DNA of 64,000 nucleotides from contig NC_088677.1 of the NCBI RefSeq assembly GCF_950023065.1, positions 61,033,469 to 61,097,468 of the forward strand. Direction: 5' to 3'. Below, in pieces: positions 13,554 to 25,159 of the stretch. Below the pieces are notes generated by a model. The model did no database searches, had not been told where the DNA came from, and worked only from the letters and a program-made list of their open reading frames with translations. Made by a program: the position numbers and the translations under genes. Numbering within the stretch: the first letter of the stretch is position 1; the number at the start of each line of letters is the position of its first letter. Origin of the DNA: Planococcus citri (lineage: Eukaryota > Arthropoda > Insecta > Hemiptera > Pseudococcidae).

Positions 13554-15172
13554 TTTACGTTACGGATAACTCTTTTTTTTCTTTTGAGAGAAAAAAAAAA
13601 GGCGAAAACCGCGTTATAAAATATTAACCCATACCGACGTGTATTATAGAAAAATTATTTTAAAAATATCTCTGCGAATACGTTAACCTACTAAACGAAC
13701 TGGTTCGTTTTTACTGCGACACTGGTTCTCTAAGACTTGCCTTCACCTTCTGATGGTTCTCTAATCCGATCCAGCGAACGTGTTCTGTACAATTTCGTTA
13801 GATGGGTTATTACGTAATCAGAACAAGAGGAGTCGAAAAGACACACTACGTGTTCGGCTCGGCTCTCTGGCTCTTCGGTGGGAGTCGTTAAACGCGTGTG
13901 TAGTAAAGATGCCGCGATATACGCGTATATGGATTCTTTACTCGAGAACTGGTCATGCAAAAAAATATTGCACGCTGATTGGCTGTAACGCTGCGATCAG
14001 CTGTTATCAGTTTAGTGATAGCATTTTATTTTTCGCTAAAAAATTATAAATAAGAATTCATCAATTTCCAGCAGCTAGCGGTTGAATTTGAGTCATTGAA
14101 TGATAATTTTTTTCCCTGAAATGGAATTTAAATAATTATCTCAATTTTGAATAAAAACTTGATTTATTCGATTAGTGAGATGGTTTGAGAAAAGGTACCA
14201 AAAGTCAGAAAAATTAAAATTTCGTTTTCTGGTCCCATATTTCAAATCAAATCATTTATTGCAGTTGACAGCTTTAGCTGTATTTACAATGTCAGTAAAT
14301 TAGATATTAATTGTAACATATTAACAAAGTAATCGCTGTGCACATCGAAACTAACATTCCAAAGAAATTTTTTTTTCAATGTTTTTTGAACCATCAATTC
14401 TAGAAAAGTTGATTTTGAGAAGAACGAGCTCAAAGTTATATGTTGTTTCTTCAATTTTTCCCATATTCAACTCAAAATTTCAGTAAAACTTAGTATTTTA
14501 GAAAAAAAAATGTATTGTTTTAGACTAATTATTGATTTTGTAGGAAAAATTAGCATTCTAAGGAAAAAATGAAGTCAACCAAAATTGTAGAGCATAAATA
14601 TTTTTTTTCTCAAAGCGGTTAGTTTTTCAGTAAAATGCATAGTTGATGAAATTTTTGATAAAACGAATAAACTTCTCAGTTACTCTCTGAAATATTCAAA
14701 TTATCGTATTATTGAAAATCGTTTAAAAACAATCAAAATATAATTGAAAATAATTTTTAAAAATTGGAATATTAATTCGCAAAAATTGAAATTAACGAAA
14801 AAGATATAACGATAAGCAAATTGGTGGGGCCGGAGGATACAGTGGCCTGTGGCAGAGGCGCACACCCGCGAAATACCAGTTCCGTTGCCATGGTTACACT
14901 AAAAGATCTAGGTATATTCGTGTTCGCCAGGTTGCTTATTTATCAGAAACTCGAAATGATTTTTTTCCAAATATTTGTTTTTCCTCCCTCCTGAAAAATT
15001 ACCAATATCGAGTACCCCTCAAAAAAGTTTTCTCCCAAATGTTTCGGTTGGTCACGGTGAATGATTTAGAGAACGGATTTTTATACGTGAAAAACTTGAA
15101 AATATGCACATGAAACATAGATTTACTGTGGTTGAAATGAGACGTACAAAAGATATTGTTTAAATATGCATC
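13554..15172. other. Upstream region of the 13-kb gene and intergenic DNA
   Basis: The promoter of the minus-strand secreted-protein gene should lie in 13.55-14.0 kb, where GC content is higher than around it. I could not identify a core promoter motif with confidence. A GC-richer island at about 14,820-14,930 has no open frame I can support. The rest is AT-rich. Confidence 0.3.
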
Positions 15173-15682
15173 GGGGTGATCCTTATTTTCGAAGTTGGTA
15201 TTTTCCCCTCTCCCACCCCCCCCCCCCAGTGGTGACCTCTAGTGAGAAAATAATTCCCTATTTTTTCCATTTTCGAAAAACTCTGGCTGCGGTGAGCCCC
15301 TCAATGTTCAAAAATTTTTTAAAACTAATTCACTGTAAAATTTCAAGTTCTATTATCTGTAAAAAGTCTCTTTTGAGTTGAATAAACTCTCATGATGATT
15401 TTAGCCCCCTCCATTGAAAACCAAGCTCACCCCCAGAATATCTCTATTCTGGGCGACCGACTTGGGTTTTTTAGGGAGGGGGTTAATATCCTCATGAGAG
15501 TTCATTTTACTCAGAAGAAACTTTTCAAAAGCGTTGAAACTTGAAATTTTTGAAATTTAAAAATTTTTGAAAATTGAGAGGCCCTCCGCAGCCCGAGTTT
15601 TTCAAAAATGGAACAAATGACAAATGGGGAATTATTTTATCTTCAGAGGAGATTTTTTTGTCGTGTATTAAGGACCATCCTA
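15173..15682. mobile_element. Foldback element, copy 2 (same family as 4,120-4,733)
   Basis: It shares the same order of landmarks with copy 1: GGGGTGATCCTTATTTT at the left end, AAAAACTCTGGCTGCGG, AAACTCTCATGATGATTTTAG, ACCAAGCTCACCCCC, then the inverted counterparts. It ends in TTAAGGACCATCC. It is about 100 bp shorter than copy 1 because the right arm is internally deleted (the block after 'TTTTCAAAAATGG' is truncated). No transposase is present. Confidence 0.75.
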
Positions 15683-15875
15683 ATAACTACATATACATTC
15701 CAAACTGGTTGCATGATTTCTTCAATTTTGTATTTTTCTTAGAAAAAAGAAAGTAACTACCTACCATTGAAATAGATTTCATTTTACTAAATCAAAACAT
15801 CTATGCTCGAAAACTAAAAAGTTGAATATATTCGACATACGAGTGAAAATGCATATACAACAATACTAATTATTT

Positions 15876-16118
15876 CTAAATTTCTATAATATAAACGACA
15901 ATGAGTAAAAAAAATTTCATAAGATCGAGAAGGGAGACGTTACTTCTCACTAACATTATGTTGTATATGGTACTACTTTTTAAAGATCCTCTGAGAGGAT
16001 CAAAAATAAAATGCAGATTTGAAAATAATCTTTCCACATTGACCTCCGTTGGAGATGCCCCAAAAATTACAGCGGAGACTGCTCTTAAGAGAGGAAATTT
16101 TTGTTTCACAATTCTCAA
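15876..16118 (-). pseudogene. hAT transposase C-terminal fragment
   Basis: The translated minus frame contains SPTEVNVERLFSNLHFIFDP, followed by RGSL and a run ending in LVRSN. This matches the layout of the hAT dimerisation domain at the C-terminus of hAT transposases (the 'P-S-ERVFS-aG-i---RssL' block followed by 'l-l--N'). Only about 80 residues remain. The catalytic core and terminal repeats are not visible, so this is a relic. It lies directly beside a Copia fragment, showing nested or successive insertion. Confidence 0.75.
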
Positions 16119-16206
16119 GAGTTCCAGAAATTGATTAGGTTAATATCTGCTGATTGAAGCTCCGTTTCGAAAAAATAATCTTCTATTTCGGCATTAATTG
16201 CGCTCA

Positions 16207-16600
16207 TGTCATCGATAGCACTAGCACTGTGGTAAGATGCGAGTTTTGTCATAATATACGCTTAAGACTAGGTGGAGGAAGTGGCTTAGTTGAGCAGTCC
16301 GCAAATTGTTCATGTTCCTTGGAATTTACTTTCGTCACCTTGAGAATATTGTTTTGAAAATATTCGCTTACTTTTATGTATTTTAGTTCAATATATTTTA
16401 CCCTGCCTTTACTAGTTGAGTTTGTATATATAGATATTGCTGCTGTGCTATCTTCGAAAAGAGTGAGAGGGTAAGGTATGAGCCCAATCATCTCTTGAAA
16501 TAGCCTTGCTAAAAATCGATAGCACTAGCACTGTGGTAAGATGCGAATTTTGTCATATACGCTCAAGACTAGGTGGAGGAAACCTCAAGGAACCATCTCT
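16207..16600 (-). pseudogene. Ty1/Copia polyprotein RNase H fragment with duplicated end
   Basis: The minus frame (main open part 16,249-16,491, extending upstream to about 16,520) includes FEDSTAAISIYTNSTSKGRV, then IELKYIKVSEYFQNNILKV, then EHEQFADCSTKPLP. This is the RNase H C-terminus of Copia polyproteins ('D-q-AI-l--n---h-RtKHI---yHf-RE', 'n-AD--TK-l'). A block of about 80 bp, 'AGCACTAGCACTGTGGTAAG' onward, occurs at 16,214 and again at 16,521. A related piece sits at 20,406. This looks like a rearranged 3' end of the element. No LTR pair or rest of the polyprotein is visible. Confidence 0.75.
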
Positions 16601-16676
16601 AGTCTCTTGACTCGTCTTTTCACAGACATCATTACATACAACATAAATGTACATAAAACATTAAAAATACATACAT

Positions 16677-17343
16677 GAAGCGTTGGGTTTCAATACCTGC
16701 TAAATGCACCATTTTTCGAAAATGAGATTATTATGGATTCGGGTATTTTCGGACCTCCCGAATCGAATGGCGAAGTCAGTTTTGCTCCAAAACCTACTAA
16801 ATGCCACCTAAAATGCGATTGAAAACGGTGTTTTGCTTCAAAACCTACTAAATGAAATTTTTGCTTCAAAACCTACTAAATGTATGTTTGTTTTTTTCAT
16901 CAAAACCTACTATCTGCACTTTTTACCAAAATTATACTTTTATTTCTTAGAGAAAAATACACGCAGAAAAAATAAATTATAATATTTCGATTGAAATAAA
17001 TCAAAGATAATGCCACAAATAATTTTTAAAAACTCAAAAAAAGCAAATTCACGAACCTTTAAGATAAACTATCCCAATAAAAACTCGTTTTTTTCACTTT
17101 AAAATTTTCCATGTGCGTAATTACGCTCCAAAACCTACTAAATGCATTTTTAAATCTGCTTTTTGACCAATCAAAACTGATTCTACAGTCTTGGTTTTTA
17201 GCCAACTGAAAGCATGCTTACCAACTTGTCCGATGACGAAAAAAACTTCCCTGTAGCTCTAAAACTAAAAATTCTAAACGTTTTTTTCATTTCCTGTAAA
17301 ATTTTACTTTTTTCATTTAGCTGGTTTTGAAACCCAACGCTTC
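16677..17343. mobile_element. 667-bp non-autonomous element with TIRs and internal repeated word
   Basis: The left end GAAGCGTTGGGTTTCAA and the right end TTGAAACCCAACGCTTC are exact inverted repeats. They are flanked by ACAT on both sides (16,673-16,676 and 17,344-17,347), a plausible 4-bp target duplication. The left half contains the word CAAAACCTACTAAATG or close variants at about 16,789, 16,840, 16,866, 16,900 and 17,131, and a variant follows the left terminal repeat. No protein is encoded. The superfamily is undetermined. Confidence 0.75.
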
Positions 17344-17418
17344 ACATATATATAACCGTATATTATTAAATCGGAAAAAAATTCTTTTGCACTTTGTTGC
17401 TGTAGTTTATATAACTGG

Positions 17419-17685
17419 ATATCGTCGCCTTAGTTGCAAAAACTCGTATCTCCAACTCTGAGATCACACTTTGTGTAAACCGTTCTTTTTGCACTGTAGC
17501 GCTCCCTATTGGACTTGAACGCTCAACTAAAAGCTAGGTAAGAGAGGGTGGTCCCCCTCTGTTATCTATCTTTTATTTGAGCATTAAAGTCCAATAGGGA
17601 GTGCTACAGTGCAAAAAGAACGGTTTACACAAGGTGTGATCTCAAGAGTTGGAGATACAAGTTTTTGCAACTAAGGCGACGATAT
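17419..17685. mobile_element. Short foldback element (MITE-like)
   Basis: The ends are ATATCGTCGCCTTAGTTGC and GCAACTAAGGCGACGATAT. Inverted arms of about 118 bp (17,419-17,537 and 17,566-17,685) are nearly perfect. The loop of about 28 bp contains a small nested hairpin, GAGGGTGGTCCCCCTC. It has no coding capacity. The high arm identity suggests a recent origin or conversion between arms. Confidence 0.8.
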
Positions 17686-18065
17686 GACTGTCATGTCAAT
17701 TGGGTGATTTGTTAATTTAAAAGTCCACTTTCGATGCTTATATTTTATGCGAGTGCAGTGCCCACTTGTCCAGTGTAGGTATACAAAAAGAGGTGTTTTG
17801 TTGTTGTGTTTATCATTCCGTAATTTTTCAGATCCAAGTTTTCTGAAGAAAATACAAAAAAAAAATAGAAAATGAAAATAAAAACTACCTATCTAAACGT
17901 TACTATAAACAGACTTCAAAAATCATAGAATCGATTTTGAAACGGTTGGCGTTTATTTTCAAGAATATTTGCTCTCCATCATAAATTTTACATCGTTGAT
18001 AATTGGCATAACAATTGAGAAACGTCAAAAATCTTATGACGTATGCTGTCTGCCCACTGGTATGG

Positions 18066-19020
18066 TTTCGAAGTTTGAAACTATCTTTGAAGCAGGACGT
18101 TCTTTTCTGGTATAAGCAGTACGATGATATAATTTTTCTAATTCCTCTGGTGATATTTTCATGTACTTGGTCGAATAAACTTTGACTCGAAGTCCAAATC
18201 AGTGCGAGGGGTTAAATCAATTTCAGTTTCCTTTTCTGTTTTGAGTGACCACGTTATAGAGTCACGTCAAGAGTAGGGGCCGGCGGGGGGCATAACTTTT
18301 TGCCCAATTTGCAAATTGAAGGGGCTACAAATGATTTTTAATATTCTGAAAAATGGCTATGAAAAAAATGAATGCGGAAAGGAATACTGGTTACGTCAAA
18401 AAATAAACAAATTGTGTTATGATCATTTTTTTTCCTATTCTAAAATTTAAAAAGTTTTTGAAACTCGAGAATTTTCGATTTTATAAAAATTTTGATTAAA
18501 TTTACAATTTTTGAGGTTCAGAAACTTTTTAAATTATTGTAGAGTAGGAAAAAAACGATCGTAACAAAATTTGTTTATTTTTTGACTTAGTATTCATTCC
18601 CACATTTATTTTTTTATCGCCATTTTTCAGAATTTAAAATCGTTGGTAGCCCCTTCAATTTTCATGTTGAGCGAAAAGTCTCATTTTTCAAAGTACTGCC
18701 GGCCCCCAAAATTTTAAAAAAATATTGAAAAACGAAGAAAATTGCTTCCTTGAAATATCAGGCTATTGATGTTGTGGATTTTTCAACACTGACTGTGACT
18801 TGGCTCAGCTCTTCTTGAAAAATTCAATTTTTTAATGAATTTTGTGCAAAGTCGCCCCATGAAAATTTCTACATACCTACATACCTCATTTTGTCTGCGA
18901 TTAAATGCAAAAGTCGTTACGTTTTGGAACTTGAAGATTGTCGTCGATTTGTGAGATTTCAAGTTTCATCAAAATCGGTTCAGTCTTTCTCTGGGTATTG
19001 ATAATGAAAAAACTTTGCAA
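18066..19020. repeat. Dispersed repeat, copy A (carries an inserted foldback)
   Basis: The block TTCGAAGTTTGAAACTATC ... GGGGCCGG ... GTGCAAAGTCGCCCCATG matches a shorter copy at 19,681-20,060. Copy A has about 530 extra bases (roughly 18,293-18,825) in its middle. Those bases include an inverted repeat with arms at about 18,297-18,480 and 18,500-18,690. The same inverted-repeat module occurs inside the element at 25,310-25,690. Confidence 0.7.
18297..18690. mobile_element. Foldback module shared with the 25-kb element
   Basis: The left arm runs from GCAAATTGAAGGGGCTAC through GATGAATGCGGAAA-type sequence to the AAAAAGTTTTTGAAACTC block. The right arm repeats these in inverse order and ends near GTAGCCCCTTCAATTTT. 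Arms are about 185 bp with a short spacer. It is non-coding. Confidence 0.65.
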
Positions 19021-19299
19021 ATAAATTTTTCACAGCGTTGTCCTTGTTTCACAAGCATCGCATCGCATCTCAACATGGTATCGACCGTTGCCTAGAAGCA
19101 GTGCCACTGGATTAAATGAATCTTGCCACTCTGTATGCAGTTCTTCATTTTTCCGGTCAATTGGTCGATGTACATGATGATTTTCGTTCCATTGATCGTG
19201 ATCCTGACGGTACTCGTTGAAGTCGATGTGGGTATGTTTTTGTTAGCTACGGAGTCGGATGGATAACTAGATTATAAAAATTTTAAACGAATTGTTCAT

Positions 19300-19670
19300 T
19301 AACAAGTTGAATTGATTCATTTTTCAGTGAATTGTTCATGAGAGTATCAATTCATGCAAGGGAATCATTCGTGAACGACTTGTTCAATTTTTTAAAAGAA
19401 CTATTCGCCTACGAATTTCAATTTATTTATTTTTAGCGAATCATTCGCGAACGAACTGATTATTTCATTAGTTTATGAATCAATTCGTTCGCGAACGATT
19501 CACTAAAAATGAATAAATTTGTAGGCGAACGATTCACCAAAAACAATTCAATTTGTTCGCGAATGATTCACTTGAAATTATTCAATTCGTTCGCGAATGA
19601 CTCGCCTAGAAATCAATCAATTCATTCAATCATCAATTGTTTGTGAATGATTCGATTCGCTTCGCTTACA
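19300..19670. repeat. Degenerate short tandem array rich in TTCGCGAA palindromes
   Basis: Units of roughly 45-55 bp carry GAATGATTCAC- or GTTCGCGAACGATTCACT-type cores in both orientations, so the array is full of small palindromes (CGTTCGCGAACG). One further unit appears at about 20,195-20,260. There is no gene. Confidence 0.65.
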
Positions 19671-19680
19671 AACAGATAAT

Positions 19681-20060
19681 TCGAAGTTTGAAACAATCTT
19701 TGAAGCCGGAAGTTCTTTTCTGGTGTAAGCAGTACAATGATTTAATTTTTCCCATTCCTCTGATGTACTTAATCCGAAAAACTTGACTCAAAGTCCAAAT
19801 CCGCGGTTGTTTTGAGTGACCACATTATAGAGCCACGTCATGAGTAGGGGCCGGTGGGGGCGCATAATTGAATTTTTAATGAATTGTGTGCAAAGTCGCC
19901 CCATGAAAATTTCCACATTATACCTACTTACCTCATTTTGTTCACGATTAAACGCAAAGGTTGTTACGTTTTGGCGTGAAGAGCTGAAAATTGTCGTCGA
20001 TTGTATTAGGAACGGTGCATGGTGGATTTTTGAGATTTCAAATTTCATTGAAATCGGTTC
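19681..20060. repeat. Dispersed repeat, copy B (without the inserted foldback)
   Basis: This is the partner of 18,066-19,020. The same landmarks appear in the same order, but GGGGGCGCATAATTG passes directly into AATTTTTAATGAATTGTGTG without the 530-bp inverted-repeat segment. The two open frames over this stretch (one on each strand) are chance products. Confidence 0.65.
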
Positions 20061-20405
20061 AGTCTTCGTTCGCCACAATGTATTGGTTGATCATAAAAAA
20101 AAGCAAAGGATTCTCTTATCAAACTTGTAGGAAAAAAGTAAATTCGATGCAGATCCTCGGTTTTTGATTATGGCACTTCGATTACTTAGAATTACATATT
20201 TAATTCGTTCGCGAATGATTCACCTAGAAATCAATCTATTTATTCAATCGCCAATCAATTCCTGTACAACTGTTTCACAAAAAGTGAATCCTCTTCTTAA
20301 AAATGTGAAAATTCAGTAAGAATATCAGCCAACGCATTTGATTGCATTTATCCGTTTTGTTGTGTTTGACTGCGCTGAAAATTCTTTCACAGCTCGCAGA
20401 AGAGT

Positions 20406-20515
20406 ATGGTAAGATGCGAATTATGTCATTATACGTACGCTTGAGACTAGAGGAAACCTCAAGGAACCATCTTCAGTCTTGATATTCTATGACTCGTCTT
20501 TACGAGTACGTCTTC
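20406..20515. repeat. Copia-end-related repeat
   Basis: TGGTAAGATGCGAATTATGTC ... GAGGAAACCTCAAGGAACCAT matches the blocks at 16,214-16,290 and 16,521-16,600. It extends about 40 bp beyond them (GACTCGTCTTT). It is probably a fragment of the same Copia-type element. Confidence 0.55.
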
Positions 20516-23269
20516 TCAATCGTACTCTCTTTTACCTATGCCTACCAAGAAAAATTGTTTCTGGTAATCTGATTAAACTAATTTTAATATTTAAAAAAAG
20601 GACTCATAATTACCTACCAGGGTAGAAATGCATTTTTTTAAAAAATAAAATCATTTCTGCATGTACTGTCGTCAACCGATTTCTCAATGGTGTAATTGTA
20701 TGGCCAGCACTACTAAAAAGACGTTCGCTATGAACACTTGTAGGCTGGAGCAGTAGACATACATAATCCCGACTATACATCCAGTAGTGCGATTACATCG
20801 AATTAATTATCTTTTCTTCTTTAAATAATAATTACCTATAGCTGCATCTACCTATTGATCTTTTTTCTCTTTCTTTTTCTTTTCAAATGTAAACACATCA
20901 CACATACGTAGGACCTACAACGACATGAATCTATCACTTTCACCTTCGATCATTGAATCGGCCATTCATTTCGAAATTATATTAGTCATGTTGTATATTA
21001 GGGCCAGTTTATTACTAATTATACGTATCGAGTGGTACCTTTCGAGAAATTCAACGTACCTACTGCTGCAATTATCATTATTTACAATTACCCGCGTCTA
21101 CTTAAGCACTAATACGAGTAATAATCCAAGTTGCTGCACTCGAACGAATGCTTTAGCAAAAGAACCCATCAGTTGACCATTATGTAGGGAGGGATGCCCA
21201 TTGGCTCGTGGAGCATTCGGTGGAATGTGTGTTGCGTCAGGTTAGTTCTCGAGAATTTTCGTATAATTTCGATAATACATGCATAGGTTTTAGGTACCCG
21301 CAGTATGTACTTCAAGTACCTCTATGCATGCCATTATCGTCCACTCAATAAATGGTTAAAAACAGATACCTGTGGTAGGTATAAGGTAGCATTGGCACTC
21401 GGTAATGTATTTTCTAAATACATTTTTGTCATTCCGAGAAACTTCTTTTGATGAAAAAATTTCCATGTATACTTACCTACTCGAGTATCGCACTGATAAA
21501 TCCATACATATTATAGTAATTGTATAATATACTCAAGTTCAAGGTCATATTATAATCTTACTCGAGACGAGATTTAGAATTAGTAAAAAAATAACACGCT
21601 AAAGTGTTAGGTTTATGTACACAAATCTAATATGATACCTAAGTACCTAATACGTCTGGAATTAGGTACTACTTACCTTATGGTGCATACCTATACATTT
21701 GTTTTCATTTTCAAACCATGCATAAGATAGGTATAGGCAGCTATTGTAAAAATATTCATAGGTAGATGAGTAAATATTTCAAAGCTTGAGCATTCTACAT
21801 AATTATTATGCAATATTTTAACCTGCAAGTTTTATAATTTCACGCACTCCCTGGATCTGGGCTACAGATATGTACCTATACTCTATATGGTTCATTAATC
21901 ATCATAATACAAGAATCTATACAAATGAACCATTTTATTCATTTACCAAATTATATTCACTTTGATAACACAGTGTTACTATATACTACAGGTCGTTCCA
22001 GCTTAAAAGGGCACACTACCAGCACACAGCTTCTTGAAACTTGACAGATTGTTAATGAAACGAGTTTTCAAATGGCGAAGGTAAGGTACGTAACCTATCA
22101 ATTTTTTATACGGAAATTTAAATACTTACTTACTCATGCATGGTATCTGAAAAATGATGGAATATTTCACACTTTGTTAACGTGTTGGCCAATTTATCAC
22201 CCTGGTTAAAAGATCAATTATTGATTTGCAACACGAATAAAAAGTTGGGTATTCTTTAATTTAGTCATTCAGTAGCTAATTATTTAATTACATAATGAAT
22301 ATCTGCAAATTACACGTATGTAGGTATCGCATGTACTGTACCTACCGTGATTAAATTCTTCTGCGAGTAGGTATACAGACACAATTTCAAGCTGGCGAAT
22401 GAAGTGACAACTGACAGTAGAACATGGCGTATGTGATGCTGTCATGTGCGACCAATAGTTTGTTATCTTGTTCATATTCTCCATTTCTCCAACTTTTTAA
22501 GAGATCATGGATTGATTTCTTTAGGAATGAATAAGTTGTAAGATTTTTCATCTTTCCACGGACATTAATCTGGAAAGGTAGAGTATAAAGCGACAATTGC
22601 TGCCCCCATTTCCTCTACCACCCTCCCCCCGTAGTCCATAATATAAAATGATTATGAGGAAATCAAAAAATGCCTGTTTTTTTTTTTTAAATTGAAAACT
22701 CAAAATTTGGTCATATTGAGATTAATGGCTGAAATTTGGTTCAAATCTTATTTTGTGCTTTTGATTCTTTAGTAGATAAAACAATGCATACGACGCTATC
22801 CTCCTCAATAGACACCCTGAAAAACTTTCAAAAATCATTGAAAAGAAAATTGCTTTTGATGAAATTGAAAAGTACTTTGTATGCAAATTTTCTTCCAATT
22901 TAATTTTCTTTTAAAATTTTCTTGTGAAAAAAATGATTTTCATAATGTCTTATTGTTTGTGTGGAGTGGGGAAGGGGGGTCGAGTGTAAAGCTTTTAGAA
23001 AATCTGGTTTTAAAAAAAAAATCCGTTTCCATGAGCAATATCCTATACAGATGTGGATGAATTCTTCATATGATAACATTAAAGAGATTTGGTATCTGTA
23101 AAATAATCCTCATTATAGAATCACTAATTATTACAACGTACCCGATAAAGCTTCGATTCTCTTCACCTTTTAAATTTAAATTTTCTATTTTCTTCAAATG
23201 ATCAGATATTTGTGTGAATAATCTTGCTTAGTTTCTTTGTGATTGAGTACCCTGAGAGAAATTTCCGTA
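20516..23269. other. Non-coding stretch rich in TACCTA words
   Basis: No gene recognised. GTAGGTA/TACCTAC words are very dense, and a diverged dispersed repeat lies at 22,915-23,030. The open frames present are short and lack family signatures. Confidence 0.4.
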
Positions 23270-23597
23270 GTAAAAAGTACTGAAAAACCTAGTAAAGCGG
23301 CCCTCTGTATGGCTTTTAGTACTTTTTACCTAAAAACATAGTAAAATTTGCTACGGAGTTTAGTAAGGTATGATAACTATAACGCATAGTACCTACTATT
23401 ACAACAAAATTTAGTAAATTGTACTATTTGACTTAGTATCTCTTTTTTTTACTACATTTCGTCGTAATAAGTACTACCTATGTGTTATAGTGAATTGTAC
23501 TTACTAAACTCCGTAGCAAATTTTACTATGTTTTTAGGTAAAAAGTACTAAAAGCCATACAGAGGGCCGCTTTACTAGGTTATTCAGTATTTTTCAC
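23270..23597. mobile_element. Foldback MITE, about 330 bp
   Basis: The inverted arms start GTAAAAAGTACTGAAAAACC and end GGTTATTCAGTATTTTTCAC. Arms are about 150 bp with a central spacer near 23,430-23,460. The block AAAGCGGCCCTCTGTATGGC is exactly mirrored as GCCATACAGAGGGCCGCTTT. It is non-coding and no target duplication was assigned. Confidence 0.8.
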
Positions 23598-25159
23598 TCG
23601 TATCTTTCACTCTTTAATACTACGTTCACATTAATTACACATTTTATTAAAAAATTGCATTTATTAAAAACAAAAATTATAAATTGTATACATCTGGACA
23701 GTTTTACGTACATAATCGCAAATTAATAATAAATAAAATATTATGTATAGTATATGTATACATCTGGACAGTCTTACATGCCTACATTAAGATCACATAA
23801 AATGACTAAACATTTAAGAATGAAAATAAATAAAAACCAAACAAAAAAAAACAACGTTATGTAGACTGAGTACAAAAGAAAATAAATTAGAGCCTATACT
23901 TTGGCTATAAATATGAAAAATCACAAATTGATAATAAATAAATTAGGACTGCGGAACAATACTGATACAAAAAAACCAATACCTACCTACCTGCAAAACC
24001 ATCTAATTTTTTAAAAAAATTAAAAAAATGAAAAACCAATATCAATAAGTTTACAAATGGAACACCAATTTATAAAATACCAATTAATTAAATTTTTAAA
24101 ATTGGTATTTTGGCACCTATTGTAGGGAAATACTCAAACAAATCAAAGAAATCTAACTTGACAAATACAAAACATCAAGAATTAAAATATAAATTTATTC
24201 TTGAAAAATATTGAAGTTGACTCGAAGGTCAACGAACGACTTTAACAACAATAACAAGAGCTTAAAGCTCCAAAACAACATTCTCGTCATACGTATAAAT
24301 CAGTATTATTCGCGACATAACATAAGAGCTCACGATTATAAAAATATAAACAAAAAGTTTCAAATAGCCGAATATTACTGATAAAATACAAATTTTTGGG
24401 GGCCGTTGATGGCCAAGTAATTTTAACTACCACAAACAAAATATGCGACTAGATTTTGACCAAATAATGAAAACATTTTCATTCATTTTTGTAACACCTA
24501 TTTTCAATTTTTTCTCAGAATTTTTTTTTCTGGCTCTCTGGCTCCTTGAGTTTGAATTTTTCATTTTTAAAGAAATTCAGCACTTGTTTTTTTACCAAAA
24601 AAAATATCAAAAATTACCAAAAAAGTTTCTTTGTTTTGATAAAAATCTGCTGAAAAGTTTCATTTTCGTTATTTAGGCTACTAATTTTTTGCCAAAATTC
24701 ATTAAAAATAATAATTGTCAATTTCTTACAAAAAAAACACAGAACGTCCAATTTTTTCCCAAAATGCTTAAAAGACTCACTTTTATGTCAAAATTGTTAA
24801 AATGATGTTCAATTCTCATCAGAAATTGAAAAAAATTTCATTTTCATGTTAAAATTGCCTAAAAATTCTGCTGTACTACCAAAATGTTGCGAAATAATGC
24901 ATTTTCCTAACAAAAGTTTGGAAGAATCATTGTTTTGCCGATAATTGTCAAAAAGTAATTTTTCATTTTTTTTAAGCAAAATGTCCCTACTTTTTTGCAA
25001 TTTTTTTCTTGTATTAAAATACTCATTGCAATCATTTGAACAAAACTAAAAATTGAAAATTAGTCTGCAATATTTTGCAACTCATAAATCCAAATAGCGA
25101 TACGAATCATTTTTAAAAACACATTTCAATTTTTGAACTAATTACCTTCTGAGTATATA
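23598..25159. other. AT-rich non-coding stretch
   Basis: The word TGTATACATCTGGACAGT occurs twice (about 23,686 and 23,755). Otherwise this is AT-rich DNA without a recognisable gene or mobile element. Confidence 0.4.

Noticed and set aside
19788..20130. 96-codon frames on both strands at the same place
   Set aside because: They fall in dispersed repeat copy B. The related copy at 18.1-19.0 kb does not preserve either frame.
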